From: Sphaeroforma arctica JP610
Lineage: Eukaryota > Opisthokonta > Ichthyosporea > Ichthyophonida
Length of the DNA stretch: 31,035 bases
Reading direction: 5' to 3'
Assembly (NCBI RefSeq): GCF_001186125.1
Contig: NW_014040014.1
Location: forward strand, 5,414-36,448
Position numbers and translations under genes: made by a program. The first letter of the stretch is position 1; every line of letters begins with the position of its first letter. Shown one piece after another: positions 9,412 to 20,209 of this stretch. Below the pieces are notes generated by a model. The model was not told the DNA's origin. It saw only the letters and a program-made list of their open reading frames with translations, and made no database searches.

Positions 9412-9545
9412 TTTACTGACCACTTCTTCCCATCAATCTTTCCTGAACCACTACAGCGACTATGAGAGCCATACCATATGTTCATATATTGTATCACACA
9501 TACGTGCCATTTTTGAAATAAATAATATTATCACTATACCGTATG

Positions 9546-9595
9546 AAAGCGTAGTACGTTTTACGTTAACGCATCAATTTGAACCGTGTTTAGTA
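9546..9595 (+). repeat. Dispersed motif, extended copy 4
   Basis: Reads AAGCGTAGTACGTTTTACGT followed by a segment containing TTTGAACCGTGTT. It aligns with 8360-8409 in the same orientation. Confidence 0.55.
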
Positions 9596-9852
9596 TTTAT
9601 GAATAGAAGTCTGGCCACGACTCACGAGTTAATAACGTCTAGTTACTCTTGGTTCATAAACAATTAACTTTTTTATACATTTCTGTTCATATATATAAAC
9701 AAAGTGTATACGCATATATAATTCTGGCTCTGTTCAGTAACTAGGGGAATTATTTTTGCATTAAATCAACAAGTAACCATGGAGGAGAAATCCCCGGTTA
9801 AGGTTATTGATAACTAAGTTGACGGTGAGTTAGTCTTAAAACGAGTCTACAA

Positions 9853-9894
9853 CTGCACAGTGCACCATACAGTGCACCAGTGTGCATTGTGCAG
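9853..9894. repeat. Inverted repeat CTGCACAGTGCA / TGCATTGTGCAG
   Basis: The arms at 9853-9864 and 9883-9894 pair at 11 of 12 positions around an 18-base loop that itself contains CAGTGCACCAG. The surroundings repeat the CAGTGCACCA unit. A role is not apparent. Confidence 0.6.
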
Positions 9895-11497
9895 TGAGCA
9901 CCCACGAGGGAAATGAGTGACTGCGAGTTTTTATTGTTATATTTCTTGTAAAGTCTGACACTACTGGAGTTCGGTACTGGTGTAGTGCTGAACCGAGGGT
10001 GATCTGTACTCTGTTGATTGACAGCTGATACGAGAGCTGGAGAGTGATTGACATGTTAGTGGAGTAGTGGTTGTGGGAGAGCTGTGTTAGAGAATGGGAT
10101 ACATTGGTGAACTTCCCCGTAGGTAGGTGTTGTCGTGGACCTGGAAGGATTGTTGTGCTGGATAGTTGACTACACTGGAAGACTGTAAGTGGAATGCATA
10201 GCCATGTGAAGTTCCAAGGGTGAGCACAGGGAGAACCGGTCTCCAGGAGATAGCCAGTGTGTCAACTGTAGTGAGGATCCGGTTGGATATGCCACATAGT
10301 TTGTTCTGGCGGATATGCCAATTGTGGTGCCGCCGGCGCATGATACATTCTTTGTAGAACACGGCCAGCCCCTTGGTCCACCGTCCTGGGGGTGTTCTCT
10401 CATCGGCCTGCTTACTAGCGATTGACATGTCCCGCTTCAGTATCTACCGCGTGCGTTCTGGCAGCGTTTGGGGTTTGCGTCAAAACCGTATATTGTCCGG
10501 AACTTCATGGGTCCGACGATACCGTGTTTGGTAGTTATTACCCGGGCTCATGCACGAGCGTTGCCGTCGTCCGATACTGGTTCCACGGATGGCGACTGTT
10601 TACGGCAACATATTAAAGTGTGCGGTTACTGATGGCCTGGAGGGTGAGGACAAACGTCGTATGGAGTCTGCTGCTCCGCGCTTTGCACGCATCATGGCCG
10701 GTTGTGAGCCGTTAGACGTCGAGCCACGAGAGCCCGCTGTAGTTGAGGTCCGGGGGAATCCGTGTGACTGCCTGCGTAGGATTTGGAGCAGCCGGTGGAC
10801 GATTCTCTAGCAGGGAAGGAAGCCTGGCCAGCCTCAGGTATTTACTACCGGTGTGTAATCTCATGTTTTCGATATCTTACAGCCGAATCTGGAGGGACCT
10901 GTTTGTGGGGGGCCGGTTCCTGGCATGTTGGAGGATGATGATCCGTCCGACTTGGTCCTGGATGGTTCTGCTACTATCTCGAGCGTCGATGATATGGTAT
11001 GCGGTGACCCCGCAATGCGGGACGATGTAACGGCCAGCACAGGGACAACCCCTGGGGGTACTCTGATGTGTGATGATAGTGGTTGGAACAAGGCGTCCAG
11101 TAATACCGAAGCCAATATAGGGCCTGCCGTCGAGGGCATTACATGGTTGTCATCTGGGAGGAATGTGAACACAACGTGTAGTGGTCTGCAGGATACGAGT
11201 GGTTGGTCTAAAAGACATAGTGAGATGTCAGATCGTGGGTTAGTCGCGCCTAAGGGTGTGGTCGATAGTGTAGATGATTCGCTCGGCGCGTGCAAAGAGC
11301 ATATATCTAAGATGTGTTGGCAGCAACGCATGGCACAGCGGGAAGTTGAGGAAGGAGCCCCAGGGGGGTATTGATGATGGTGAGGAATTGCCAGAAGCTA
11401 TAATGGATGCTCATGAGTGGTCCGAACAACAGTTGGCTGCTTTGCAGCAGGCCCAAGAGTTCCACCGGCATCAGGATGGACCAGAAGCCACTGATTC

Positions 11498-12270
11498 TGT
11501 AATAGCCGGACCTTTACATTAGACTCTATGTTATAAACGAACTCTTAAGCAGTACGCAAAATATAAAAGTACTCTAAATAGTACGAGGAACTTAAGTTTC
11601 CTAAATGGTTTTTAACGGTTTTATTAATTAATACCTTTTCCATTTTACATATTAGATAATTGGGCAAGGCCATTAAAAGGCCCCAGTAAAATACCAAACA
11701 TAAGATTTGGTCTCGTTCTATTAATAGAATTATATTTACTTTCCAAATCTATTTGTATCTGAATACTTCGGTAGCGAGATGGCTCAACCGAATATAGGTT
11801 TCTAGGGACTATTAGCGTTACCTAGTTTAACCTCCGATCAGCCAACCAGATGTGCCAGTCTGATGAAGGCTAAGTCGGTAATTCTTGATAAGTGGAAAGT
11901 TATTGGTTAAGATAATAACCAAAAAAACATCAAGAGTATTTTCTTTTTCTTTTTATTATTTTTTTCTAAAGATAGGATTTTATGAGTCTCTCGAATTCGC
12001 TCTAACGAAAAATACCATAGTTTCTAATAGAGCGACAACGAAACACTAAATAAAATCTCTTCGGTGGAAACAGTACCGAGAGGATTATATATAGGCAATG
12101 TCTCAGCCTCACAATCCTCAGAGTTTTGCTGTTTTCACGAGGCATACCTAACTTTACTAAAAGTCTCATTTCGTTTATTTACTTTGATATTTTCACGATA
12201 CTTGGAATTTATCTACGCGTATATTTACTCTCTAAGGCGTTAATATCGCCTTAATAGATCGAATCTTACA
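11498..12270 (+). mobile_element. Solo LTR (family L) inserted in element A
   Basis: A 773-bp sequence beginning TGTAATAGCC and ending GAATCTTACA, so its tips are the inverted pair TGTAA/TTACA. The 4 bases ATTC occur on both sides (11494-11497 and 12271-12274), a target-site duplication that marks both borders exactly. The same sequence occurs in reverse orientation at 29726-30494 and 30547-31035. No internal retroelement sequence accompanies it, so it is a solo LTR formed by recombination. A pyrimidine tract (11941-11970), a TATA box and a short inverted repeat TTGGTTA/TAACCAA near 11909-11928 lie inside. It differs visibly from the two right-hand copies, which are closer to each other. Confidence 0.92.
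12086..12093 (+). promoter_or_regulatory. TATA box of the solo LTR
   Basis: TATATATA followed by GGCAATGTCTCAG. The surrounding block (AGGATTATAT to CTCACAATCC) is among the best conserved parts between this LTR and the reverse-oriented copies, where the element reads TATATGTAGG. Its position in the downstream half of the LTR suits the U3 promoter. Confidence 0.5.
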
Positions 12271-12274
12271 ATTC

Positions 12275-13830
12275 TCAGGAGTCGCAAGATGTATAGCCCA
12301 GGTCTCACACTACAGAGTAGAGGATAATGGGCCAGCGGTTTTGGTAACGTTCAAACGGGTTGATGTGCCGCGGCCGAAGCGCCCGCCGCCGCGTTCCTTG
12401 CCGGCTGTTTTGGACACGTTGGCCAGGATCGACACTTGGAAGCGAGGAGTCAGGGTTCAGCCGCAGGCAGTACTGAATGCTTGTTACATTATCGGTACAC
12501 GTGTGCACGGCCGGAGCGACTACGAGGCCTTTTACAGGACAAGTTGGGAAGGAATATCCCAAAGAATTTGTTAGCAGACATTGTTGATACGTGTACTACG
12601 TGTATCGTTCGTCGAGGAGCGTCCGTTGGTATGAGACAAGGGCTTCTCTGCCAGCCTCCGCACGCGAGAGCTTTTGGAGCCGCATGGAATTTGGATTGCT
12701 ATTATCATGCGCCCAATCCCGATGGATATAACTTCATATTGTTGGGCATCTGTCGCATGTCTCGAATGGCGGTCAGCTGACCGATGCGACGGCATGGGCA
12801 CACTTATGAGGAGGCTAAACGGCTTGTTGAACAACAGATCATACCGTGGGGTTGGCCTCGACAACTGATTGTTGATGAGGATAGCCCTTTGATGTGCACA
12901 GCGGAATATACGAGTTCATCCAGTGCATAATGGTCGGTACCAGGGCAACTGTTTAGTGGTGACCTTGTGCAGAACTTGCAACCGATGGTTATCACGGTTT
13001 TTTGCTAGAAGGATAGGAAGCCTTTTGGCCAGATGCGGTGGCGGAATTCATCTTTGCTTACAACTCGACTCGGTCGTCTACTACAGGGATGGTGCCTTAT
13101 ACCCTGGCAGCCAACGGTCGGGTGTTCTCTCATCACGCCGATGTTGAGCTTGTAGATGTTTTACGCACGGACTTTGGTGACTTGGCTACCCCAGAGTTGT
13201 TGGAGCTTGAACCGACTGAGTTAGTTAAGGCGATGGATGACAAGGCCCAGTTGGCCCAAGCGCGAGCCGCTAATAAGTGGCGAGCGGACGTACCCATGTT
13301 CAACGTAGGACGTGTAGTCATGTTCCGTCCTGCGAAGACCCCACACAAGTCCCAAGCGGAACGTATGGGTCTGGCGGATGTGGTGGCGTTGGATCCGCCG
13401 GTATATCATATCGTACGAATGATATTGCCCATATGCGGGCGTATTGTATACCGATTGATGAGCCGGGGCGTGGGAATGTCACAACGTTGTCTCTCGGGCA
13501 CAGTCTATACCAAATGGCTTATGTACGAAAGCCCATTTAAGGACGCAGATGGCAAGGAGCGACAGGAGGTAGTTCAGACTTTTACAGCCTGTGCTGATGC
13601 AGCTCCCTATCAGAATGGCATCAATACGGGCATTAATACGTATTGGCATCGCTGGGTTGCGCTCACCCATATTCATCAACATGAGCGTAAGGAATCCTTT
13701 GAGGAGAGAGATGCGGAGCTGGTAGCTCAGCATATTGGTGTAAGATTTGTGCCTGCATGGCGGAGTGCTATTTCCAGGGGATATCGATTCGCGTTAGGTC
13801 CGGTATATTGTAGGAGAAAACTTCTTCGAT
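12275..13830 (+). mobile_element. Element A: integrase region
   Basis: Parts in order: a zinc-binding H2C2-like segment ending DIVDTCTTC (12495-12605); the catalytic core with first Asp in AWNLDCYYHAPNPDGYNFIL (Asp codon near 12694) and a second in RQLIVDEDSPL (near 12860-12895); the core's end FAYNSTRSSTTGMVPYTLA near 13050-13110, which matches the usual integrase pattern AYN...HSSTG..P..L; and a C-terminal domain with FNVGRVVMFRPA near 13300-13335. These are standard for Ty3/gypsy integrases, which insert the DNA copy into the host genome. The copy is broken. Confidence 0.8.
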
Positions 13831-14150
13831 GAGGAGTTCGTTTAGAGAATCGGGTTCGCCAGGGTTAGATGGCTCAATGTACCGTCATTTTATATACATT
13901 ACCGTACCGTCTACACGAAAGCATGCCAATAGCGGTACGAGTACGATAGGCGAGCTTGAACGAGTCTGTCAACCGGCATATGAACAATATGGGTTATAGG
14001 CATGCGTTTATGGGATTGTAACCTCTCATAACGTTTGGGTCTAGTATGTCGGCTCTGAGGATTTCTGATGCACACACACATATATATATGCTTGCATGCA
14101 TATATACATGCAAACATACAAAATTACAAAACAAAACAAAAAACATAAGT
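13831..14150. other. Spacer between elements A and B
   Basis: 320 bp without a gene. It contains a small TA/CA simple repeat with interleaved GCATGCA words (14070-14117). No LTR-like border, primer-binding site or target duplication for element B could be recognised here. Confidence 0.4.
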
Positions 14151-15050
14151 TATGTTTCAGAGTTCTAAACCAAGTGCATCACAGCCCAGTTGGGCGTCTG
14201 CATCAGTTGATGAAACCAACGGAGCAGGAAATGCTTATACCCGCCGTTACCGGATACCGGATACAACACATTCGGATCTAAAAACCAGCAAAGAATCTGA
14301 AGATTCGTCTGAAATCTTGTTTCTACCTCATGCTAAAGCTTCAAAAGCAAAAGCAAAATCTGCTAAAGCTGTATCAGCGAAAAAGAAAAAAGCTACTAAG
14401 ACCGATGCTAAGAAAGCACAGTCGAAATAGTCAAGACTTCTACAGTCAGGACTACGACTGATGCTTCTAAAAGCAAAGGTAAGGCCATCAGTTCTTTCAA
14501 AAGAACAAACAACAAGAACATTCTTAAAGACAAAGAGACACCTAGATTCAGATCAAGATGTCAGTAAGTAGTAGTTCTTTGGCACAAAGTGTACATTCAA
14601 ATGTTACCCATATTTCTACCAAAGCATCATCAGGTCACTTAAGTGATTCTGCTATAACTGTAGGAGCTTCTTCAAAGAAGAGACAGCATCTACAGGTTTT
14701 GGAACCTATTGCTAAATTGCTGGAAGATATACCTGATCACAGATCTGACTATATTCCAGGATCAGCCAAATATAATGCTGCATGCATAGAATATCACTCT
14801 CAAGCGAGAGATGTCTATGAAAGAACTAACCACTACACCCATGCAGAAACAATGCATACTCGCATTGCTTTTCACATGGGTGCTGCTTCAGAGCAAGCAA
14901 AGTCCACTGCTGAACACTTACGTGAACGATTATGTACTAGATCTGTCTTTAAGAGGAAACCGGGCAGATTTCTATAACATCTTTACAACGTCTTAGACGT
15001 TGTAATTGATACAAGAGAAATGGTCAACTCAACACGTTCTAATAGTGGAA

Positions 15051-15524
15051 TACTATGCAGCATTAACGCATGCATTAGTTCCCGGAAGTAATTAGGAGAC
15101 TAGTCTGTAAGGAGCCAAAGAAAGGCTGTTAGCAGCCACGACCGCAGACCTTTTCTTTAACATTGTTAAAGAAATAGCTTGCAATGACAAGAGACTACCA
15201 CTGTTATCTAGTATGCTAGATGGGGTAGTTTAAACGTACCGGTCGAAACATTTGTACACAATTATGACAATCGATTAACACAGCTTTGTAAGCAGAGCTG
15301 GGCCAACGGCCAACGCAAGACATTAGAAATAATGTTTATGCCGTGATATACAATCTCATGAATAGAACTTCACGTCAAGAAGGTTCCAAGTGATGAAACA
15401 CTAAAACCAAGAAACTGTCGACTGATTTAACTGACTTCACGTGGGACATGTTCGTTAAGGCTTTTACAGTCGAAGAATGGACACAGAACCGCTTAATACA
15501 GGTAACGAAGAAGTCTTGAAATTT
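15051..15524 (+). repeat. 474-bp tandem duplication in element B gag, copy 1
   Basis: This segment is followed directly by a second copy at 15525-15998, about 95% identical by eye. The unit is a multiple of three. It carries the capsid-like words YYAALTHALVPG and KGRLLAATTADLFFNIVK in the better preserved copy. Confidence 0.9.
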
Positions 15525-15998
15525 TACTATGCAGCATTAACGCATGCATTAGTTCCCGGAAGTAATGAGGAGACTAGTCTGCAAGGAGCAAAAGGAAGGC
15601 TGTTAGCAGCCACGACCGCAGACCTTTTCTTTAACATTGTTAAAGCAATAGCTTGCAATGACAAGAGACTACCCCTGTTATCTAGTATGCTAGATGGGGT
15701 AAGTTTAAACGTACCGGTCGAAACATTTGTACACAATTATGACAATCGATTAACACAGCTTTGTAAGCAGAGCTGGGCCAATGGCCAACGCAAGACATTA
15801 GAAATAATGTTTAGGCCGTGATATACAATCGTATGAATAGAACTTCACGTCAAGAAGGTTACAAGTGCTGAAACACTAAAACCAAAAAACTGTCGACTGA
15901 TTTAACTGTCTTCACGTGGGACATGTTCGTTAAGGCTTTTACAGTCGAAGAACGAACACATAACCGTTTAGTGCAGGTAACGAAGAAGTCTTGAAGTT
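15525..15998 (+). repeat. 474-bp tandem duplication in element B gag, copy 2
   Basis: Second copy of the unit at 15051-15524. The divergence of the two copies shows that the duplication is not a recent assembly error. Confidence 0.9.
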
Positions 15999-16299
15999 TC
16001 ACAACTAAGCATGCATTGTGTGTTGAATGAGATAGCGTCTTACACCAAAATATGCCTAAACATAACTTTTTTTGGTATACATAAGGACACTTGCAAATAC
16101 GCTTTAGAGTGTACATCGTTTAAGAAGACGCATGGAATGCATGCTCTATCTTGCACTGCTATTCCAAGAAGACCAATAAAGAAGTGGCCTTCAAGGACGA
16201 TCTCAAGGGAACTTCTCACCAATGATACCACGCGGCGACGGTAAATCAGATAACGTCTAAAGACGACGAACGTGTTATAGTACCAGTTTTCGTAACCGG

Positions 16300-16730
16300 A
16301 ATAAAGGCTGGTTAATGCTTTACTTGATCCTGGTTCTCAAATATCTTGTATCTCTCATCGTGTAACACTTATGTGTGACATAGAAACCTATTTAGAGATT
16401 ACGCATATTATTATGCCTAATGAGAAAGAACTTGTATGTTATGTGAAAGCCAATGATATAAATATCACATTGTTAGATCATCGAATGGTTCAGACCGATC
16501 TAGTAGTACTAGATATGTTTAATCAATATGATTGTATCATTGGTATGGGTGACTTATTATCTTTTGGGATAACCCTTACGGGCCTACCAAATGAAGTAAT
16601 TCCTATAAAGGACCAATCCGACGATTATATATTAAGCCCACCGTCGCCACCAAATGATAAGATTAAGAAAATAATCCTTGATCTTGTTAAAAATAGTACT
16701 AGTTTGGATTGTTACCAATCGAGCTATTAA
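16300..16730 (+). mobile_element. Element B: aspartic protease region
   Basis: The active-site-like segment LLDPGSQISCISH lies near 16321-16360, followed by HRMVQTDLVVLDMFNQYDCI and IGMGDLLSFG, which correspond to the second-half hallmark (hydrophobic-hydrophobic-G, then LL/DFL) of retroelement proteases. The enzyme would cut the polyprotein. Position directly upstream of the reverse transcriptase supports the call. Confidence 0.75.
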
Positions 16731-16849
16731 GATAACCCAATGAGCTAAATTTAAATTTAACAATGGTTATGTTAGTTTAGACTTGTCAAGAGTGGTCTTT
16801 ACAAGGTCAAAGACTCCATCACGTAACTATCTCTTTTATAGACACATGA

Positions 16850-17690
16850 AACCTGTTTCAAACCATGATTTCTCAATGGTTAGAAGATGGTGTGATAGAA
16901 GTTAACTTCGAACCAACACCTTCTAACTTGGCGCTGTTAGCAGTCGACCAATTAGTTCTGATGAGTCCTTTAAGAAGGTCAGAGTTTGTTTGGACATGAA
17001 TCCTATTAATAAGATCATGCCCACTCATAACTTTCAACTACCTCGTATAAACTAGTTGCTTAAATCACTGGGAGGGGCAACTGTCTGTTCAAAGATAGAC
17101 CTAACTCAAGGTCATCATCAGTTAAAGATCATTAAGGAACACCGTAAGTACTTTTCACTTGCATGGAAAGAAAATCAATATATGTTCAGAGGAGCACCAT
17201 TTGGGTTCCATATGCTTCCTGCATTCTTTCAGCAGATCATGAAAGATTTGTTTGAGGATATGCCTCAAGCAAAAGTTTACTTGGATGATAATATTATCTT
17301 CACGGCAACTAAGGAAGGACATGAACACGTCTTAAGACAAGTCCTCGCACGCTTGAATGAACAAGAAGAAGTGTGAATGGGGTGTAAGTAAGGTACATTT
17401 ACTTGGATACCTTATTTCAGGTGAAGGTATAGAAATTACCCCGGTAAAGTGAATCAACTTCTAGACTGGAGAACCCCTACAACCAAAAATAAAAAACGTT
17501 AACAGCCTTTGCGGGGTTGTAAATTTCTTCATAGATGGGGTCCCTCACCTGTCGGACTTATTAAAGCCCTTTAGTCACCTACGTTGACATAAAGGTAAAC
17601 CAGGAGACTTATGGACAGCACAATGTGAGGAGGCTTTACGTAAAGTAAAGACTACCGTTCAAGCTGCACCAGTGATGCGACGTCATATTG
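16850..17690 (+). mobile_element. Element B: reverse transcriptase region
   Basis: Recognisable RT blocks in order: VRVCLDMNPINKIMPTHNF, CSKIDLTQGHHQLKI, FRGAPFGFHMLPAFFQQIMK, the catalytic core VYLDDNIIFTAT near 17275-17310, and the thumb/connection part up to 17690. The pattern FSKIDL..GYHQI...PFGL..AP..FQ..M...YLDD is that of Ty3/gypsy RTs. Confidence 0.92.
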
Positions 17691-18095
17691 ACGGTATACC
17701 GTTTAAAATAGCGACTGATGCATCGGATAATTCTGTAGAAGGAGTACTACATCAAGTTGCTGAGAACAAACCTAGATATGTACAGTTCTTTAGCAAGAGC
17801 TTAAATGCTTCACAGTGAAAGCAGGAGTTGTTAGCAGTTGTATCTGCTTTAGAGTTCTTTAAATACTATTTATATGGCACACACTTTAAAGTGACATGTG
17901 GCCAGAAGTCTTTAAAATATTTAATGATATGAAACTACACAATCAACTGGTAAGTAAATGGCATGACCGTCTATTTCAGTTCTCTTTTACAACAAATCAT
18001 ATACCAGTTGTGTACAATCACTTACCAGACATGTTGACTCGTCTGTTACCAGACTATCAGAAGACTGTCCGCGAGTTGTTAGCAACTGATTGAAA
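17690..18095 (+). mobile_element. Element B: RNase H region
   Basis: KIATDASDNSVEGVLHQ matches the first RNase H block (TDAS....GAVL.Q), followed by RYVQFFSKSLNASQ, then KQELLAVVSALEFFKYYLYG and the end LVSKWHDRLFQFSFTTNHIP, which match the usual Ty3/gypsy RNase H order. It degrades the RNA strand during reverse transcription. Confidence 0.88.
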
Positions 18096-18096
18096 G

Positions 18097-18534
18097 TTGA
18101 GCCCTCGATTCTTTCGGTTAGCTGAAAAGAGATGGCGTAAACATACAATTGATATGTTTGCAGTATTACATAATGCACAACTTCCGGATTATAGATCCCC
18201 AAATCACCCAAAGGGTGACGCGTTTGAAATTAATCTCAGGCAACATAACGCATGGGCAAACCCGCTTTGGAAATCAATCCGGCAATTGCTCAATTATGTT
18301 AACATAGTGAACGCCACCATCACTCTGTGTTGTCCTTTTCGTAAATCTGATCCCTGGTTCCAAGAATTAGTGAATATGGTACAGCACGAACCAATTTACT
18401 TGGATCGAGAGGTTGACACCTTTCTGTATATGGGTACCCGGGCGATCAAAAGACGCCCTAGCGCCATACATAATTTGTCGTATTGGCCCAAAAAGAACTT
18501 TTACCTGGAAGCCTTCAGTGGACTTTCAGCGTAG
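18097..18534 (+). mobile_element. Element B: extra post-RNase-H domain (DIRS-like)
   Basis: This part carries IDMFAVLHNAQLPDYRSP, then a stretch with FEINLRQHNAWANPLWKS, then ITLCCPFRKSDPWFQELV and a closing HEPIYLDR. It resembles the segment after RNase H in DIRS/Ngaro-type tyrosine-recombinase retrotransposons, whose recalled pattern is DLFAS..N.Q...F.S, then W and FPP, then ..P.WP...W...L, then P..L. It lies in a polyprotein that also has an integrase. The same domain occurs in element D. The similarity is from memory; a profile search would decide it. Confidence 0.6.
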
Positions 18535-19019
18535 GGTAGATGAATCTGCCAATCCCCTTAACCATATGAATAGTGAAATTATTTATAAACCTGTATTTAA
18601 AAATACAGAAACACAGAATGATATTCAGTCTTCAGAGACAACGCAAACTTTTCACGAAGTATTTGCATCTACATTACCTGAGAGTAGAGCTAAAGTTATA
18701 ATTCTTGTACGAAAGATGCGACCGAAGAAGCTCATACTAGAATCATATCATCTTTAAGATATATATGCTTGAAGTTTATGATCAACTTATGAAGTTGACT
18801 GACTTAAGTCAAGCTTACGGGCACGATTCTAGCAGTATAAATATCGGTAATCCATTAAAGGATAAAGCCCAACATGAAGATAAAAATAAGCCTATATATC
18901 TATCAAAGCTTCTACTCCTCAATATCTCCTGAGGAGCCTAAAATTCAAGGGGAACTCTCTCAAGAGTTCAAACTCAGAAACTTCATCGAATACGTCAGAT
19001 GCTGATAAACTTAAGTGAA

Positions 19020-19175
19020 TCAAGCAATATCATAACTTGCCGCATTCAGCAGTAGATGATATGATTGTAGAAGCGAAGCGCAGAGGTCTGATCAACCTTA
19101 ATCTGTGTAAAATCTGCAAGCAAGAATACTTTAAGTGTGTTGATTGCGAAATCAAGTGCTATGGTTGGGCCCCAC
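19020..19175 (+). mobile_element. Element B: integrase zinc-binding segment
   Basis: HNLPHSAVDDMIVEAKRRGL is followed by NLCKICKQEYFKCVDCEIKC, which gives the H-x3-H and C-x2-C arrangement of the integrase H2C2 domain, with extra cysteines. A weakly conserved polar linker (18535-19020) separates it from the extra domain. Confidence 0.75.
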
Positions 19176-19183
19176 TTAAGTAG

Positions 19184-19680
19184 GTGCTCGAAGAGGTCGA
19201 AGAGCAACCAATGCGCAGGGTCAACATTGATTTGGTTGTAATGGATGCAGAAGAACGACATGATGAAAAGTATGTTTTTCAGTTTGATGTAGCCTCCAGA
19301 AATAACTTGTTTTATCCTGTCAGGAATAACCTACTTAAAACAATGGCGGAATTATGCTTACGCATCTTTACCGATCACCGCTACCCATTATTCCTGTCAT
19401 GATATTGCGGCGAGTTTATAAGCGAAATAATGATGGCTTTTGAACTCGTATCTGGCATACGTGAAAAACGGGGAGTTCCCTATAAGCCACAAATGCAAGG
19501 TACCAATGAAGTCAGACATGGGAAACTTAATTTCTTACTAAGGACTGCACTAAAGATAATGCTAGTGATTGGCCTTATCGTTTGACATGGGTACAATATC
19601 AAATGAACGAAGCATCTGATCCTGTAACCGGCGTAACCCCCGCCACACTGTTTCCGTGGTAGAAAAGTGTATTGCAACCT
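19184..19680 (+). mobile_element. Element B: integrase catalytic core
   Basis: Blocks recognised: MRRVNIDLVVMDAEER with the first catalytic Asp; ELCLRIFTDHRYPLFLS with the second Asp region; and GVPYKPQMQGTNEVRHGKL, equivalent to the usual PYHPQTNGQVERFNR block with the Glu. This is the order of a Ty3/gypsy DDE integrase. Confidence 0.85.
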
Positions 19681-20209
19681 CTTGTAGAAGGGGTACCTGG
19701 AGAGGTACAGTCACTTAAGTGGTTGGAAAGATTAGACAGAGTACTTAAGGTTGTATGCCCTTTACTGAAAGAAAAGCGAAACACTGCACCTTTAAAAGCG
19801 CAAGGTCGCTGGTCTCGTAAGAAGAAACATGTTTTCTTCAAGAAAGGTGATTATGTTAACATAATACAGAGAAATTCGGATACTGGTAAGTTACATTCTT
19901 ACTATATAGGTCTTTTTTATGATCTCCGTTCACGACAAAAAGTCTAATACCTACGAGATTAATAATGTAGATGGTACAAGCGTACTTAATGTGGACTTAT
20001 CTCGTATACCGAGTGACCAAATAATACTATATCAAACTTATGATGATACTACACCCGTTGAACAACATGAGTTCAAGAAAGTAATAGGTAAAGAATCCGT
20101 TAACGGAATCACTTATTATAAAACATTGTTTCATGACAATGAGGTTTATAACCTTACGTCTTCTGACTTTGGAAACCCTGATTACTTAAAAAGTATCAAT
20201 AAGAAATAG
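19672..20209 (+). mobile_element. Element B: integrase C-terminus with chromodomain-like end
   Basis: The C-terminal domain contains RKKKHVFFKKGDYVNIIQ, which fits the F..GD.V pattern of integrase tails. The last ~60 residues, EFKKVIGKESVNGITYYKTL followed by an NLTSSDFGNPDYLKSI ending, follow the outline of a chromodomain (E..KI.G.R...G...Y.VKW.......TWE....L). Chromodomains in this position target Ty3/gypsy chromoviruses to histone marks. The chromodomain reading is tentative. Confidence 0.5.

Larger units (their letters stand above)
9412..10429. other. Stretch without a convincing gene
   Basis: The left part is AT-rich and holds the motif copy at 9546-9595. The right part holds a near-perfect hairpin at 9853-9894. 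Open frames on both strands around 10087-10428 have unremarkable composition and no motif I recognise, so none is called. The right part may be the decayed upstream portion of element A. Confidence 0.4.
10430..13830 (+). mobile_element. Element A: decayed Ty3/gypsy-like 3' half, nested LTR inside
   Basis: Plus-strand LTR-retrotransposon fossil. The right part (12275-13830) is clearly a Ty3/gypsy-type integrase; the left part (10430-11497) is an acidic Asp/Ser-rich region ending in EWSEQQLAALQQAQEF, which resembles the linker that leads into the integrase zinc-binding domain. A solo LTR of another family sits between them (11498-12270) with a 4-bp target-site duplication. Protease, reverse transcriptase and RNase H were not recognised, nor were flanking LTRs, so the copy is incomplete. 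It has perhaps five to ten breaks in the integrase part and is older than the LTR that interrupts it. Confidence 0.75.
14152..16000 (+). mobile_element. Element B: gag region
   Basis: It begins with a Ser-rich then strongly basic Ala/Lys segment (KAKAKSAKAVSAKKKKATKT, ~14332-14395) that resembles a histone-H1-like tail, suited to nucleic-acid binding. It continues with a soluble helical segment (~14558-14977) and a capsid-like part at 15051-15998 that is present twice in tandem. No CCHC zinc knuckle was recognised. The gag assignment follows from position upstream of the protease and from composition, not from a sequence match. Confidence 0.6.
14152..20209 (+). mobile_element. Element B: near full-length decayed Ty3/gypsy-like element
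   Basis: A plus-strand retroelement interior of ~6 kb with all expected coding parts in Ty3/gypsy order: gag, aspartic protease, reverse transcriptase, RNase H, an extra domain, integrase, and a chromodomain-like end. The RNase H before integrase order separates it from Ty1/copia. It is broken by something like ten to twenty changes spread over its length. No matching pair of LTRs was found around it; the tandemly duplicated non-coding block to its right (20571-21283) might be LTR-derived, but no copy of that block is seen on the left. Its reading is clearly better preserved than that of element A. Confidence 0.88.

Noticed and set aside
10861-11331. 156-codon minus-strand frame opposite the acidic region of element A
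   Set aside because: It is antisense to an equally long plus-strand frame that leads into a recognisable integrase linker; the minus frame has no motifs.
13859-13885. tRNA-like words (GGGTTCGCC, TGGCTCAATG)
   Set aside because: The order and spacing of A-box and B-box are wrong and no cloverleaf with paired ends can be drawn.
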